64,000 nucleotides of DNA from Meconema thalassinum (taxonomy: Eukaryota; Arthropoda; Insecta; Orthoptera; Tettigoniidae). The stretch covers positions 338,680,444 through 338,744,443 of the forward strand of contig OX336389.2 in the NCBI GenBank assembly GCA_946902985.2, written 5' to 3'. Of this stretch, positions 43,460 to 56,208 are shown in pieces. Both the position numbers and the translations under genes were made by a program. Position 1 is the first letter of the stretch. Each line of letters begins with the position of its first letter. The notes under the pieces are model-generated. The model ran no database searches and had not been told where the DNA came from. It saw nothing but the letters and a program-made list of their open reading frames with translations.

Positions 43460-45917
43460 GCGTGTCTTCCAGGCACATGTATGTTCACTTCGTCATCAGC
43501 ACTCCGTTGCCTTGGACGTGCTACTCTACGTAAGCGCTCTAGCCGCTTAACTCTCGACAATCTACGAACATCGTTACTATCGCCAAGCACATGGTTGCTT
43601 TAATCTTTGATTTACAGCACAAGCTGTGGACTTTGAAATTTTCTACAGTACATGGTTACTGAAAGTGTTAAACATTTCAAGTGAGTTTCGAACTTTTCTA
43701 CGTTATCACCGAGGTGATATAAGTCTGTGGCACTTGGTAATTTCTTACCGCTACAACGTGGACATATGATAGACTTTGTCTATATTTCTTTCCACAGTCC
43801 ACAATCACTTATAGTTGGATTATTTATATCCAACAGTCTAGGGACAAGTTCTAGTTTTGTTCGTTGGACCAGCCAAGATAAGTCAGTAATCTTAATACCA
43901 TTCTTGCATATTACAATTCAAAAGCCGATAATGGGAATACAGGTTTGCCTTGTGTGGCCTGAAGAGTGAGAAGCTCTGCCCAACCAACTCGACAGAATTC
44001 GTAATTGTGCTGAATAAGATTGTGAGCGTACTAGAATACTGATTATATCACAGTTGGGTCATGGTAATTATTTTCAACATGGATTGTTTAGATCAGACCC
44101 CTGTCAACTTCACTTCAGCTTTTGAAGCTGCCAACATTTTTCTGCAAGATATTGTGAACGCCACTATGTCTGTGTAGACAGCTTGTGGGTATAAAATGGA
44201 AACCGATACGAGATTATAAGTACGCGTCCTAATGGGACAGACAACAGGAAGACTGAATAATCTGGTTCAGTCCAGACTTCTAACATCAAGACCTACAAGA
44301 ATGTAAGCTGCAATTTACATTATTTCTATGCGTAGTTAGTTGGATTTTCTCATATTTTCTACAGTCTTGCCAACACATTTTTTTCTCTAGTCATCGATAT
44401 GTTTTATTTGCTGTTGCAAATATTTTTCTTTCGAAATTTGAGCTTGGATCTGAGTTGTTTTTTCTCAGACTTCAATGATTCGATATTTATGGACGAGCAG
44501 AACGAGCATTTATTTTATTTTGATTGCTGTCATTAGCCGCCGTAATTTGAAATGTAAGAATTAATCTAAGTTGAGGAATGGATAGTTATCCATTATTTGG
44601 AAATCGAGGATGATATTCCCCGAACAGTTTAATAACTTTAAACCCATTTTTGGTTGAGATAATAATAATAATAATAATAATAATGTGATTTAATAATAAT
44701 AATTATTTTTCTATTTTCTGAAATGATAATAATAAACATTGGTGATTTCTAATAAACATTTTGTGGTTGTATGATTAATGCAGATGACATTTGAAGTCAT
44801 ATTCTAAATCGGATATTTGTTTATTCCGAAGGTTAGTGGTTAACGCATGCCCACATATAAATAACAGATTAATTCAGTGAATTTATTTCACGTTTGCATT
44901 ACACATTAAAGCTTTGAGAAGACACGGAAAGAAGTGAAACGGGAAGCTAAGCATGTATAAAGCAGGGTTTTTGCTAGAGTTTATATAAAATAAAATCATT
45001 ATGGAGCAACGTCTTTCAAAACGTTTTTGCTAATATTAACACAGTGTCGATGTTTCAAACTGATGGTAAAATTATTGTTAATATTGTCGTAAACTCATTG
45101 GTGAGGTTTACTGATTTCTGAATCTTCCATTTGTCGTAACAAGCAAAGGCTTGATTATTTTGTATAATTTGGGAAGATGTCATTGTGTGTGTGCAGAAAG
45201 TTATATGCCATTCTGAGTGCGCAATTTAAGTCGCAGGAATGAGATTGTTGTAAAATGGAGCACCAATTATATTATAGGTTGGGTGTCTTTGATGTAGTAA
45301 ATGAGTAGTTTTAGCCACACTTTCGTCATAATATAACCACAGGTTATTTTGTTGAACCATCATTATTAATTTACAGTTGATCCACGTGTTTAAAAATATT
45401 TCTAGTAATTGCTTACCCGAAAATTTGTTATTGTTCTACTAGTTCCTTTCATTCAGGAAAACTTTACCGTTGTCTAAATTCTGATTATAATTCTGTGATT
45501 TTTATCACGTGTAAATCGTATGGGCCGATGCTGTTTGAAATTGTTACTTATTAACAACCAGTATGAGCTGAAAGGATTTTCAGATCCTATAAAAATAAAT
45601 ACACATTTTTGCAAATAAGTTGATGCTTAACATGTTTGACATTTTGTCAAAATTATTTTGATAATAATAATAAATTGTTTCATTATAAAATATTCTGAAT
45701 GATATTTCAAATTTCCTAATTAATATTTTCAAGGGATAATTAATTGATTTATTGATTGAATCCATGTGGAATGGAATTTATATTTTTGATAATTATATTT
45801 TTGATTGAATCGAATTTTTTTTGGATTGAGATCTATGATCTATGTTCTTCGAATCCAAAAATGCTCAATGTCCATGAAATTATATTGTATTCTATTTATT
45901 ATGATCAACTTTATATT

Positions 45918-46247
45918 GGTGAGTTAGCCGTGGTGGTTACGGCATGACTGATGGCAGTCGCTCACATCCGGGAGGCGAGGAGGTTCGAATCCCCCCGCCG
46001 GCAACCTTGAAGATGGTCTTCTGTGGTTTCCCATCTTCCTTCCAGGCAAATGCCGGCGTTGGTCCCTAACTATAGGCCACAGCCGCTACCTTCCAACTCC
46101 TCGTCCTTACATTCCAACTTCCCTCCTTCCCTCCCCAACGGTACTTGTAGCTCACCCATTGGGTGTCCGTCTCGAAGCAGCTACAAAACTGGCGAGCCGA
46201 ACATGTCCTCGGACACTCCCGGCACTAAAAGCCATACGCTAAAAAAA
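45918..46247 (+). mobile_element. tRNA-derived SINE with 11-bp target duplication
   Basis: The B box GGTTCGAATCCCCCC, 'ttccaggcaaatgccggcgttggtccc', and a 3' end 'gccatacgctaaaaaaaaa'. AACTTTATATT flanks it at 45907-45917 and 46248-46258. The insertion postdates the LTR it sits in. Confidence 0.9.
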
Positions 46248-46782
46248 AACTTTATATTTAATCCAACCCTGATATTACTGCATCCTGAAAGTGTTAGTCA
46301 AAAATTGCTACGATATGTTTGAGAAAAGAACAGTGAAAAGTGATAAATTTTTCAACAAGTGATAATTTTCTTATTGATCTTCAACGTGTGAATGCTAAAT
46401 GATTTAGGGATCAGTATAGACAATTGACTTTGCGCTGATAAAACCCTACCCCTGTATATAATTATGTTGAATGAAGTCAACAGGACTGATATTTTGACCT
46501 CTCGTCTCAACTATTTTAGTGTTCATGTGTTGGCGACATTGTATTTTGTGTATATAAACTATGCTTCTCCAGTCATCTTTTGTGCCATTTTGGGCATATT
46601 TTTCCTGTCATTTTTGTAATAAAATGAGATAATTTTATGGTATGCAAACCCGTGTCATAAATCTCCTTCTATCCTTATTGTTGCATCGAGCCGAAAATCA
46701 GTTAAGCATAATTTTTTTTTGTTGGGTCTTTGTATTCGACGTTAACCCATCTGGCACCCCGGGATATTTTGATTCTCGTGCT

Positions 46783-48277
46783 TGTGGTGGTCCCAATTTG
46801 TGACCAGAATGATATAATTTTATATATTTTATTATTATCATTATTATTATTATCAATATTTTTAAAGTTTACATTTTACCTTTTATTAGTTATTATGTTA
46901 ACTAATATGTTTATATCTATCATTATGCGGTAATGTAGAATATTATGGCAATTGAAAGGACTTGGAGCGATACACATTATATTTGAAGTAAGTTAGACGC
47001 TTGACTGAATATTATTTCTGAAGAAAATTCGAACAAGAGAAGAAGAGGATGTTCACGGAAGGCCGGCTTATATACCGCTTCTTGGAAATGACATAAATAT
47101 ACACTTATGTCTTTCACATCAAGTATTCTACCAGTGTACAAATCATACTAAGAAGGGATTCTATGAAGACTTGCCACTAACAATGCTGGGCCGATGAATG
47201 AGTCCTTTGCAACTTTATACAAAAGGTGGGCTGGACCTCCCGAGAAATGCTACAAAGAAGTATTGTCATTGTTGATATGTGAAAGGCGGGCTAATATTGC
47301 CTAGCGACCTCAGAAGAGGGGATAGACACGTGCCTTACTTGGGAATGTTATATATATGACGGCCGCCCAAATGGATTATTATTATTGAATTGCTGGAGGA
47401 GAGGGAATGGTGCTGAGTGGAGCAGAGGAATGGAACTTGTAGCGAGATGGAGTCTGTAACGCAGTTCTAAACTAGACAGTTGACTATTAAGTATGTGAAT
47501 TTGATAAGACATTCTGTCTCATCAAACTGTGACATGGTTGTGTACGAGGCTATTGTCACAGGGATGATTTTTGGAATTTATTCCGTCATCCACATATAAA
47601 TTTATTACGTTGAGGAAGATCAGGGCCATCAGGAACACACTACGCAACAATCCGACTACAAAGATCTTCAATGCGGTGAGCGATTTAAACAGTTATACTC
47701 CAGTCAAATCTGAAGGCTCTCATGCTTATTAAATTCAATCTATATTTTATTCAATTAACTCAGTATACTTCAATTTCCAATCAAGACCCATAATACAAGT
47801 AAATTCAGTAGATTCTTTAATTTAATTTATTATTATTATTATCTTTAGTATTTTATTCTTTTTGCACTTGTTGTTTTTATATTTTAAATTCAAATGTTTG
47901 ACTGGTTTCCTTTAGTAGCTAGAAATTACTATAAGGCAACACCATACTCCTGAACTAATTATCGTAAGGTTAGATTACGTAAGTTTCACTACGGCTGGAG
48001 ATAGGAATTTCGATGTTCTACCTCTGTTTAACCGAGGTTTAATATATTATTTTGATCATGATATGTAAATGGTCTGGCGCACTTGGCTACATATAATACT
48101 ACACATTATGTACTTTTTTTTAGTGAAGCTGACAACAATACAGATACACTATTAGATTAATACACAATTAAATGTTTCATTTTTGTCACCCAAAAGTGGG
48201 CGACTATTTAAATAATTAGCTTTGCATACATAATCAGTTTCTTATTAATATTATTCAGTTCTCCCTAAACCATTACA
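46783..48277 (+). mobile_element. Element B 5' LTR
   Basis: It begins TGTGGTGGTCCCAATTTGTG, repeated at 63961-64000 with one difference seen, so these are the two LTRs of one element. The end is placed at CCATTACA (48277) because TGT...ACA termini are expected and a candidate primer site TGGCCCCCAAC follows after 2 nt. The length is about 1.5 kb. It is AT-rich with a TATATATA word near 47350. Confidence 0.75.
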
Positions 48278-48446
48278 AATGGCCCCCAACTATGCGGCAC
48301 GAAAACCTAACGATATTTACGGAAGGTGTGAGTGTAAATTCAGTGCAAATTGTCAGTGATTTTGGGGGAAAGTGACGTGAATTAGTGTATTATTAGTGAT
48401 TGATTTTGGGGGAAAGTGAGGTGAATTTTGGAACGGTAAACTTTAT
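48278..48446 (+). promoter_or_regulatory. Element B leader with candidate primer-binding site
   Basis: TGGCCCCCAAC at 48280-48290 starts with the TGG that pairs to tRNA CCA ends. The priming tRNA is not identified. The near-repeats 'gattttgggggaaagtga(c/g)gtgaatt' occur at 48358 and 48401. Confidence 0.5.
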
Positions 48447-50332
48447 ATGGTGTACTTCGAGATGGCGGATGAGGAACAAAGGAAATTGAGGAGTAGGGGT
48501 AAAGGCGAGAAAGCTAATTATACGAAAGTTGATAGTGGTACTGAGGCTGAGAGTGTAGAGGATTATACCAAGATGTCGGAGGTAAATCTTGAGAGTAATC
48601 CTGAGAATAATCCCGAGGTTAACCCTGAGACGAATATAGAGGTACATCCTGAAATAAATCCTGAGTCTAGTGGAGGGAAGGAGAAACAAAAGCCTTTGGA
48701 TATTTCGGAAAATAAATTAGATGAGATCATGGGAATATTTCTGGAGATGAATAGGCAAAATCAGGAGATGAGTAGGGAGATGAGAGAGGAAATAAGTAAG
48801 CAAAATCAGGAGATAAGCAAGGCATTAGACAAGAAGCTAGAAGATAGCAATAAAAATAATCAGGAGATGAGTAGGGAGATAATATGGTCATGGAGAATGA
48901 GGAATTAAATAGAAAGTACGGGACGCTGCAGGAGAGTATTCAGGGAGCGAAACAGGAGATCAGATGTGAAATTAAGGATGTGTTAGAAGAAAAGGCTAAA
49001 AAATATCATAAGAGGAAGTAGATCTGAAATTAGTAGAAGTGGAAGGGAAAATTCAGGAAAAGTTAGTCAATCAAAGAGAGAATCTTAAGAAAATAGTAGA
49101 GACGGAAACTAGACAAGTAAGAACAGAATTGGGAGGAGAGATAAAGAAAGTGCAGTCAGAATTTGATAAGAAAGTAGAGGAAAGTCACCTGACAAATGCA
49201 GAAAATTATCAGGAGATTCAGGAAAAGCAGAATATATTAAGAAATGAATTGATAGAAAAAGAGAATAATTTGAAAGAAAGAGTGGAAATGGTAGAAAAAG
49301 TGGCGGATAAAAAGATAGCAGAAATTGAGATTAAGTTAAGAAAGCAGTTAAGACAGGAGGGAATACAGGGTAGAGTTATTGTATCAGGAGGTGGAATGAA
49401 GGAAACTGAACTAGTTAAGTTTTCTAACGAGCAGGGATGTCCTATGGAATTCATAGCTATAGTAGAAAATAAATTCAAGGAAAGGCTACTAGAAGGACAG
49501 ATAGAGTGGAATATGGTAGTGGAGATATTAGATCAGGCTTTTGTGGGGGGAAACAAAAAGCTGGTTTTCTGTTTATAAAAACACTTTAGTGGACTTAAAT
49601 GATTTTAAAAATAAATTTTGTGAAAAATATTGGAATGATGAAATACAGGCCCAGAAAAGGGAAAGTATTATTTTTTGGATATATCCGCCTGAAAGTACTT
49701 GCAATATGACTGAATATTTTCTGAATAAGGTTATCATCTGCAAATATCTAGATGGCATGACACAAGACAGCGATATAGTCAGGCTAATGATAAAGCATTT
49801 CCCATTCCGAATAAAAGAGGCTGCATGCATGCAACGCACTTCGACTATCACCGAGTTAGAAAGATTATTAGGGAGATTTCATGCTCTAGGGAATAGTGTT
49901 GGTGAAACACCGGCAGGACAGCGGAATAGTCGATATATGAATGAGAATAGGAATCAAAATAATAATGGCAGGCAACAACACCAGAATTTTCAAGGCTACA
50001 ATAGGGGGCGTAATTTTGAAAATTCATATGCTCAAAATAACAGGGGTCAATTTCAAGGTAGAGATGGTTATCAGAATAACCGTGGCCAGTATCATGGCAA
50101 TACGAGAAACCATGATAATAACTACAATGGTAATCCGGATAATAATGCAGGTCCTAACAATGGGCAGCGTTATTACAATCAAAGAAATAATGCAGGAAAT
50201 TCAGGGAGGCAGAGAGAAGAAAATCATGGTAATGGCAGCAACCCTCGTCAGAACCGCAACAAAAACAACGGGGAGACACAAAACCAAAATAATGGTACCG
50301 ATACTTTAAATGTGAACCAGACTGTGACGTAA
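48447..50332 (+). pseudogene. Element B Gag, broken by frameshifts
   Basis: Gag forms the particle that packages element RNA. Three frames are used in turn: 48447-48908, a stretch from 48884 to 49021, 49039-49578, and 49541-50332. The N-terminal half is charged and heptad-rich (repeats of QNQEMSREMREE, then long Lys/Glu coiled coil). The next part has a retrotransposon gag domain (SWFSVYKNTL, FKNKFCEKYW, CKYLDGM, LMIKHFPF). The last 120 residues are Asn/Gln/Gly/Arg-rich with no CCHC zinc knuckle. At least three frameshifts, one at the GGGGGG run near 49546, make it non-functional. Confidence 0.85.
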
Positions 50333-50480
50333 GGTCAAGTTGTCAGTCTGAGTTTTTCCCAGCTCACACCATTTTGAGCGAACCGTATGACCTAAATATC
50401 CGTAATGATTTATTAAGTGAATTTATGGAGGTATCTAAAGAACCTACCGTTATTAATTTTAACTAGTCTTAAAATTACAA

Positions 50481-50987
50481 GTGTTAGGGGCGTGTATCGA
50501 TACACTTTTTGACAGTGGCTGTCAGGTTTATTGCATCAGTGCAGCATTTTATAATAATAGGAAGGAAAATGGTATTAAAATTGAGGAAATTCCAATTAGA
50601 ACTACTTTCGTGTTAACTGCGGTGGGCAAGAAATCTCACATAATTTCTAAACAAGTGGTTGTAGAAATTTTAATAGGCGGTAAGATTGGAACTCATGTTT
50701 GTTTAGTGATTCCAAATCTTGTATACTCACTGATAATGGGTTCGGACTGGATGTCGCAACATTCTGCACAGCTATGCTATAAGGAGGGTAATGTTAAATT
50801 CAGATGGATGAATGAAAATGTGATCATATCATTTAATAATTCGAGTAAGTTTTATGGTGGTTCTAAGAATATATGTACGCTTGAGGAGATATTAACGACT
50901 AAAGGAGTCGATATTTGCAGTAAGGTTAGTGGTGAGATTGTCGGGGTATCTATTGAAAAGGAACCTCATTTTTTTTACATTTTTTAG
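50481..50987 (+). pseudogene. Element B aspartic protease
   Basis: The catalytic triplet appears in CIDTLFDSGCQVYCIS (DSG), and the second half has LVYSLIMGSDWM, the pattern of a retropepsin. The frame ends at 50985-50987 after a T-run, and the reverse transcriptase resumes in another frame at 50993. Stops also separate it from Gag (50333-50480), so pol is not continuous. Confidence 0.8.
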
Positions 50988-50992
50988 GCAGT

Positions 50993-52370
50993 ATGATGAC
51001 GAAGGACTCTCTAGAGGATACCTTGCGTAAAACTGCATTACAGAGTGAGTTAGAGAGTAATCAAGTGGATGAACTATTGGAGGTGTTGATAAAGAATAAG
51101 TATATATTTGAGGACCGTATTGGATTAGCTAATTGCTACGAACATTCATTAAATGTACTTGATCGCAGTATTTTCGTAGGTCATCGCTACCCCGTGCCTT
51201 ACAAATTCCAGGAAGCTGTGAGAAGGCAGATTGAAAGCATGTTGCAGGATAAAATTATAGAACCCTCGATTAGCCCATATATTAATTCATTAATTGTTGT
51301 TCCCAAGTCTGACGGAAAAGTAAGACTTTGTTTAGATGCACGAAATTTGAACAACCATATATCTGTGGATCAGCTTAGATCTCAATCAATTGAGGAATTA
51401 GTTCAGGGATTTCCAGGTAAACAATGGTTTACATGTGTTGACTTAAGTTCAAGTTTTTGGCAAGTTTCGCTAAAAAAGGAGGATAGGCCTTTAACCGCTT
51501 TTTCCTTTCAAAATCATCTGTATCAATTCTGTCGAGTAGCTTTTGGCCTGAAGAGTAGTTCTGCAGCACTGATTAGAGCTCTAGGGATCGCTTTAGGAAG
51601 CGACATGGACAAATTTGTAACTATATATATAGACGATTTGGTGATTAGTTCAGAGACGTTCAGTGAGCACTTAATGCACCTGGACCGGGTTTTTAAGAAA
51701 TTAGCGAGAGCTGGTTTCACTCTCAAACTCAGTAAGTCATTTTTTTGTCGTAAGGAAATTACTTTTCTTGGTCATACGGTGTCTGCGGAAGGTGTGAAGC
51801 CTGAGGAAAGCAGGGTAGGTAAGATTTTAGATGCTAAATCACCTAGGAATATGAAAGAACTGAAAACATATCTGGGCATGTGCAATTATTTTCGTCGATG
51901 TATTATGAGGTATGCCTGTATGGTGGAACCATTCCGTGAGTTATTAAAATCAGGTAATAAATGGTGTTGGACAGAAATGCACGAGGGAGCATTTAAGGCT
52001 CTCAAAATTGGATTTGAGAAGGCCGTAGTGTTAAAGTACCCTTTAAAGGACAGACCATATGTGCTGATGACTAATGCATCCCACATTGGCATTTCCGGTG
52101 TACTATGCCAGAAAGATGAGGAGGGCAATTTGAGGATTGTGTCCCTGGCCTCATGTGGTCTTTCTGCCGCTGAAAAGCGCTACACCATAACGGAGTTGGA
52201 ATTACTAGGCATTGTGTACAGCCTAAGTAAATTCAGAATGTATGTCCTTGGCGGGAAATTTGAAATCTTCACAGATCACCACGCCCTAGCATTTATTAAA
52301 ACATGTAAACTGAATAGTAACCGCATTAGCAGATGGATTCTTGCACTGCAGGAATATGATTTCGACATAC
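50993..52370 (+). pseudogene. Element B reverse transcriptase and RNase H, cut by inner element
   Basis: It makes DNA from element RNA and removes the RNA strand. Motifs: LIVVPKSDGKVRLCLDARNL, WFTCVDLSSSFWQV (first catalytic Asp), FCRVAFGLKSS, VTIYIDDLVIS (YIDD), FLGHTVSAEGV. The RNase H part reads MTNASHIGISGVL where Ty3/gypsy enzymes have TDAS, so a catalytic Asp is Asn; ITELELLGIV and IFTDHHAL are kept. The last codons before the insertion read YDFDI, and the frame then runs into the inner LTR until TGA at 52460. The coding sequence resumes at 61767. Confidence 0.9.
52367..52370. repeat. Target duplication of the inner element, left (ATAC)
   Basis: ATAC precedes the LTR and is repeated at 61767-61770, immediately after the second LTR. 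Element B's coding sequence on the two sides is in register at this point. Confidence 0.88.
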
Positions 52371-55300
52371 TGTGCCCAACTCTAGGAATGGGTATTCCAA
52401 GTTTCAGACACCTAGATATCAAGGGAAAGGCTGTAGCAGCGTTTGAAAGTTCGGATATTTGAATATCGCGCTACATTGCTTCTCGAAGCCATTCGAAGGA
52501 AATTACCGATAGTTGGATGGTAAATGACGTAGCGAGTAACAGCAGAGGTGGAGACTATTTATTGATTAAATAGTTAACTATGGAGCAGAGACTTGAGACT
52601 GGGATCAGATTACTGGCACGGCCAAATGAAAGAGAATGCAATTAATATCAAGTAAATCGGACCAGGGATTCAAGAGATATGAGGATTTCTAGATATCAGG
52701 CGATGACGCGTGACCCTGACCGTTTTTGTATAAAAGCAAGCTGGAGCAGGCTTAGTTAGCTCACTTCATCACAAGCACTTGGCGAACAAGTTGCGTCTAC
52801 GCTGAGCCAAGGCACATGGTTGCCACGTCTACGAAGAAGTACTTTTCAAATCGTGATAGTCACGAGAAGTGCTGCGCAAACGAGTTGGAACTTAGTAAGT
52901 TTCTGGTGAGGAGAATCACTGAGGTGATTGTATTTCTACAGACATTGGTGGAAATATTTATATTTCCAAAAAGGACATATGCTAGACTTGGTCTAGAAAA
53001 TAGTATTTGTCACAGTCCAATAGTAAATTAATACTTGGATGTTTAGATCCATTTTGAAGTCAGTTTTCATATTTTGTAACTATTTAACCACTTCGATCGG
53101 TCAGTACAGTGAAGAATAGTCTATAACGGTGGCGTTCATTAGTCTACGCAAGGGAAACTGCAAGTTGTCTAGCGCATGGCAGATGGTGATATACAAACCA
53201 TGCCCAGGGAACGATCTTCAGAACAGCCGTTAACTGCTTAGACTGTCAACGTTTTTCTTGTACTGATGAGATTACAGTGAGTTAAGTTACAACTGACACA
53301 TTTAAGAAGAGATCGCTTAGATCTGACCCTTTTCAAACAAACTGTTATGGCTTTGTTAGAAGCCCATATTAAAATGGAACCACAGTCATTTAAAACGTCG
53401 AAAGATACTACCACTATGTCTGACTAGACGATTTGTGGGTCTACAATGGCGGCCGATACAAGGATTATACGTGCATGTCCGATAGGGCATGTCTCCGGAT
53501 AAATCTGGTATAGACCAGGTTTACGACACTTCAAGAACATCAAGAAATGTAAGCCACATTTGAATTATATTATGCTTAGCTAATTGGAACAAACTATTTT
53601 TTCTGCAGATGACCAACACATTTTTTTCGTCATATTTAAAGCTTGTAATGATTTACGCAAGACTTGTTAGATTTATTCTGAGCATTTTCAGCACTCAGAA
53701 CAGTTTAGGATCGATGACCGAGCATTTTGAGCATTTATTTGAATTTTTCATATTTTTGGGAAATCACGGTAATCAGCCGATGTAACTGTAAAAGTTAAAT
53801 TTATTTTTGTTGAGGAATGGATATTTTTTCCATATTCGAAGGTTCGAACATGTGGATTCTCACATAATGAGATGATAATTCAACATATTTGAAATAATAA
53901 TAAAAATAATAATCCACTAATAATAATAATAATAATTTTCATAATTTTTCTAAATAATTCTTGGATATTATATTTTATAATAATCATATGTATTGAGAAA
54001 GAGCCTATGAAGTAGTTGAAACATTTCTAGTTTGGAACAGGAGATTTTACGAAGGAGAGTGGTTAGCGCAAGCCCGCATTCAACCTACATTTCAGTTCTG
54101 GTTGAACAGTTGATATTTGCTATGAGCAAAGTATATGTTTCATATAACACGGAGAGGCATGAAACGGGAAGCAATTGATATTTGTATCAAATAGGATTTT
54201 TGTATTTATATAAAATCATGACGTAAATACACTTCGAAAGTGAAATGAAGCTTTCCATAAGTATGGTAAATTCACGGGTTGAACTGAATGGTAAAATAAA
54301 ATAAACTTGTAAGTTTATTAATCTTCCAGTGTTGATAACAAGCAGAGGCTTGATTTATTGTATAAATTGTGGGAAGATAATTTATGTGTGTGGAATAGTT
54401 GAAATGCCATTCCCAGGTGCGCATGTTAAGTCGCAGGAATGAAGGTTTTTTCGAGCATCAATCAAATAGCAGGTTCGATGGCTCAGGTTTATAGTTGGAG
54501 TATTGGAGCCACACATTTCGTCGTATGAATAACCCGAAGGTTATTTCTTTGAAACCATCAGTTCTTATTTCAACCTTGTTTACGAATTCCATTTAGACTT
54601 TGATTTTGCTAGAACCCGGATTTGTCATGATAGTAGTTTATTCTTCTTCAGAGGAAGACCTTTGCCGTTGTTGTTGTTATTGTAATATTGTGTTCTTACA
54701 CAAATAGTAGAATGGGCCACTGCCAATTTAAAATAATTCTTTAACCACGAATAATTTGAAGGATATTTTCAAATCCTAGTGCCATGAACTAAATGAATTT
54801 ATTATAAGACTACAATTCTAATTTCCGCATTCTGTCGAAGAATTGCAAGTTGTGAAAGTTGCTTAAAATGGCCATAAATATAAATATTTTTTTCATAATA
54901 ATTCCAAGTGGAAAATCTAATAGTTGAATGGTTCAACCATTTATTGATCAAGTTGATGATTCAGAAATCATATGTTTTGTTTGGAACTTGAAGTTCATAA
55001 TCGAGTCACTTCTCGAATGTTTAATGTCAGAAGAACAATTAATTGTTGTTGTGCTTCGCACAGTTCTTCGATGCTATGCTCAATGGTCAAATACTTTTCA
55101 GATGTTGTTAATATGTGTTAATAATTTGTGTTACTACGATGATAATAATAGTTTCAACGATATATTTTGGAAAACTGGAAAACAAATGAAAGTCTAAGAA
55201 ATTCTATAAACATTTATTCTACGAGTGTTAATATCATGTAAATAGTCAAACAGTGATCTACGTTATTTCCAGTATGGACAATTCATTTTGCACTGGAGTT

Positions 55301-55702
55301 AAAATGTTAATAATTTTGGAACACAGTCCACAGGACTAACAATAGGACTTGTGTTTTCAAAAGATTGTCAAATGTGTTTGGAAGATTTCTGTATATTGTG
55401 TGTAAATAAGAGTGTGGATCGCCACACGTGGATGATGCTGCTTTGAGCATTATTCTTGCAGTCAGATTTTAACTTTAAATAAACTGAGATAATTTTACCA
55501 GATGTGTTTCACCCAATTAAATCTCCTTCTATCCTTATTGTTGCATTGAGCCAAAAATCAGCAAAGCATTTTTATAAATTTGATGTCGTTTTTGCGATTT
55601 GCTTTAACCCATCTGGCGCTCCGGGATATTTTGATTCTCGTGCTGACTGATTATTGGTAAAATGCATATGTGGTCGTGCGGACTCCGGTCTAAACGGGCA
55701 CA
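52371..55702 (+). mobile_element. Inner element 5' LTR, 3332 bp
   Basis: It starts TGTGCCC and ends GGGCACA, perfect 7-bp inverted termini. It is the same length as 58435-61766, with only about five substitutions found by eye (for example T/A near 52608, C/T near 53098, T/C near 53322, A/T near 53477, A/C near 55430). 3.3 kb is long for a Ty3/gypsy-type LTR. Small ORFs of 71 and 89 codons (52816-53031, 54928-55197) are identical in both LTRs but have no known domain. Confidence 0.93.
52729..52736 (+). promoter_or_regulatory. TATA box of the 5' LTR
   Basis: TATAAAAG, about 360 bp into the LTR, is followed 20-35 bp later by 'ggagcaggcttagttagctcact', a plausible start region. The matching box in the 3' LTR is at 58793-58800. 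Confidence 0.65.
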
Positions 55703-56208
55703 TAAAATAAGATAGAGAGAGAAATGGCTTCGAACGTGGGTCCCGATTTAGACATGGTCAATCGCATGCCGATTTGAAATTGTGATAATTTTTATAGAAA
55801 TATTTTGGGAGTTGAGAGATGTCTGGTTTGGATGAATAAATTAGTAGGAAACCCAATTAGTGGGAAAATTAAAAATTTAACTGGTTAATAATTAGAATGG
55901 GTTTGATTATTTTTGATAATGGCTTAACCATTAGGGCGTCAAGTAAATTCAGTAGTAAACGTTCGATGACTGGACATACACATTATTAGAATCCAGGTGG
56001 AGGATATTTGAGAACTAGCATATTTTTCTTGTGATATTATGGTAAATGTAATTCGTAAAAGTAAAGAATTTTGTTTTTCCATCACGTCGATATTAGGACA
56101 AATCTCATTTTATTATAGTGTTCCAATTAGCTATTCATATTTCTTGTTCTAGTTATAAGCTTGTGTTTGCCACTGTTGTATACCCCTAAGTTTTGAATAA
56201 TTGAAATT
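55703..56208 (+). other. Inner element leader
   Basis: 506 bp between the LTR and the Gag ATG, AT-rich. I find no convincing primer-binding site directly at the LTR; a TGG at 55725 is 22 bp in and its fit to a tRNA end is unclear. Confidence 0.5.

Larger units (their letters stand above)
43079..46782 (+). mobile_element. Family-A LTR, diverged, interrupted by element B
   Basis: It starts TGTGCCCAAATC, like the LTRs at 52371 and 58435, and is alignable with them in patches: the promoter area, 'ccactatgtctg(t/a)', 'gccaacacatttttttc', 'tcgcaggaatga' and the 3' part 'aaatctccttctatccttattgttgcat'. It breaks off at 'gatattttgattctcgtgct', about 60 bp before the family end, where element B begins. 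A SINE sits at 45918-46247. No internal region is seen on its left, so it is a solo LTR or the end of a larger element; the missing piece should lie beyond 64000. Confidence 0.8.

Noticed and set aside
52816..53031. 71-codon ORF downstream of the LTR TATA box
   Set aside because: Its position is suggestive, but there is no domain and no conserved counterpart in the older LTR, so it is not called a gene.
54928..55197. 89-codon ORF inside both LTRs
   Set aside because: It is identical in the two LTRs only because the LTRs are young; the older LTR at 43079 does not keep it.
55725..55745. Primer-binding site of the inner element
   Set aside because: The TGG lies 22 bp from the LTR, and the following bases do not clearly match the 3' end of a tRNA.
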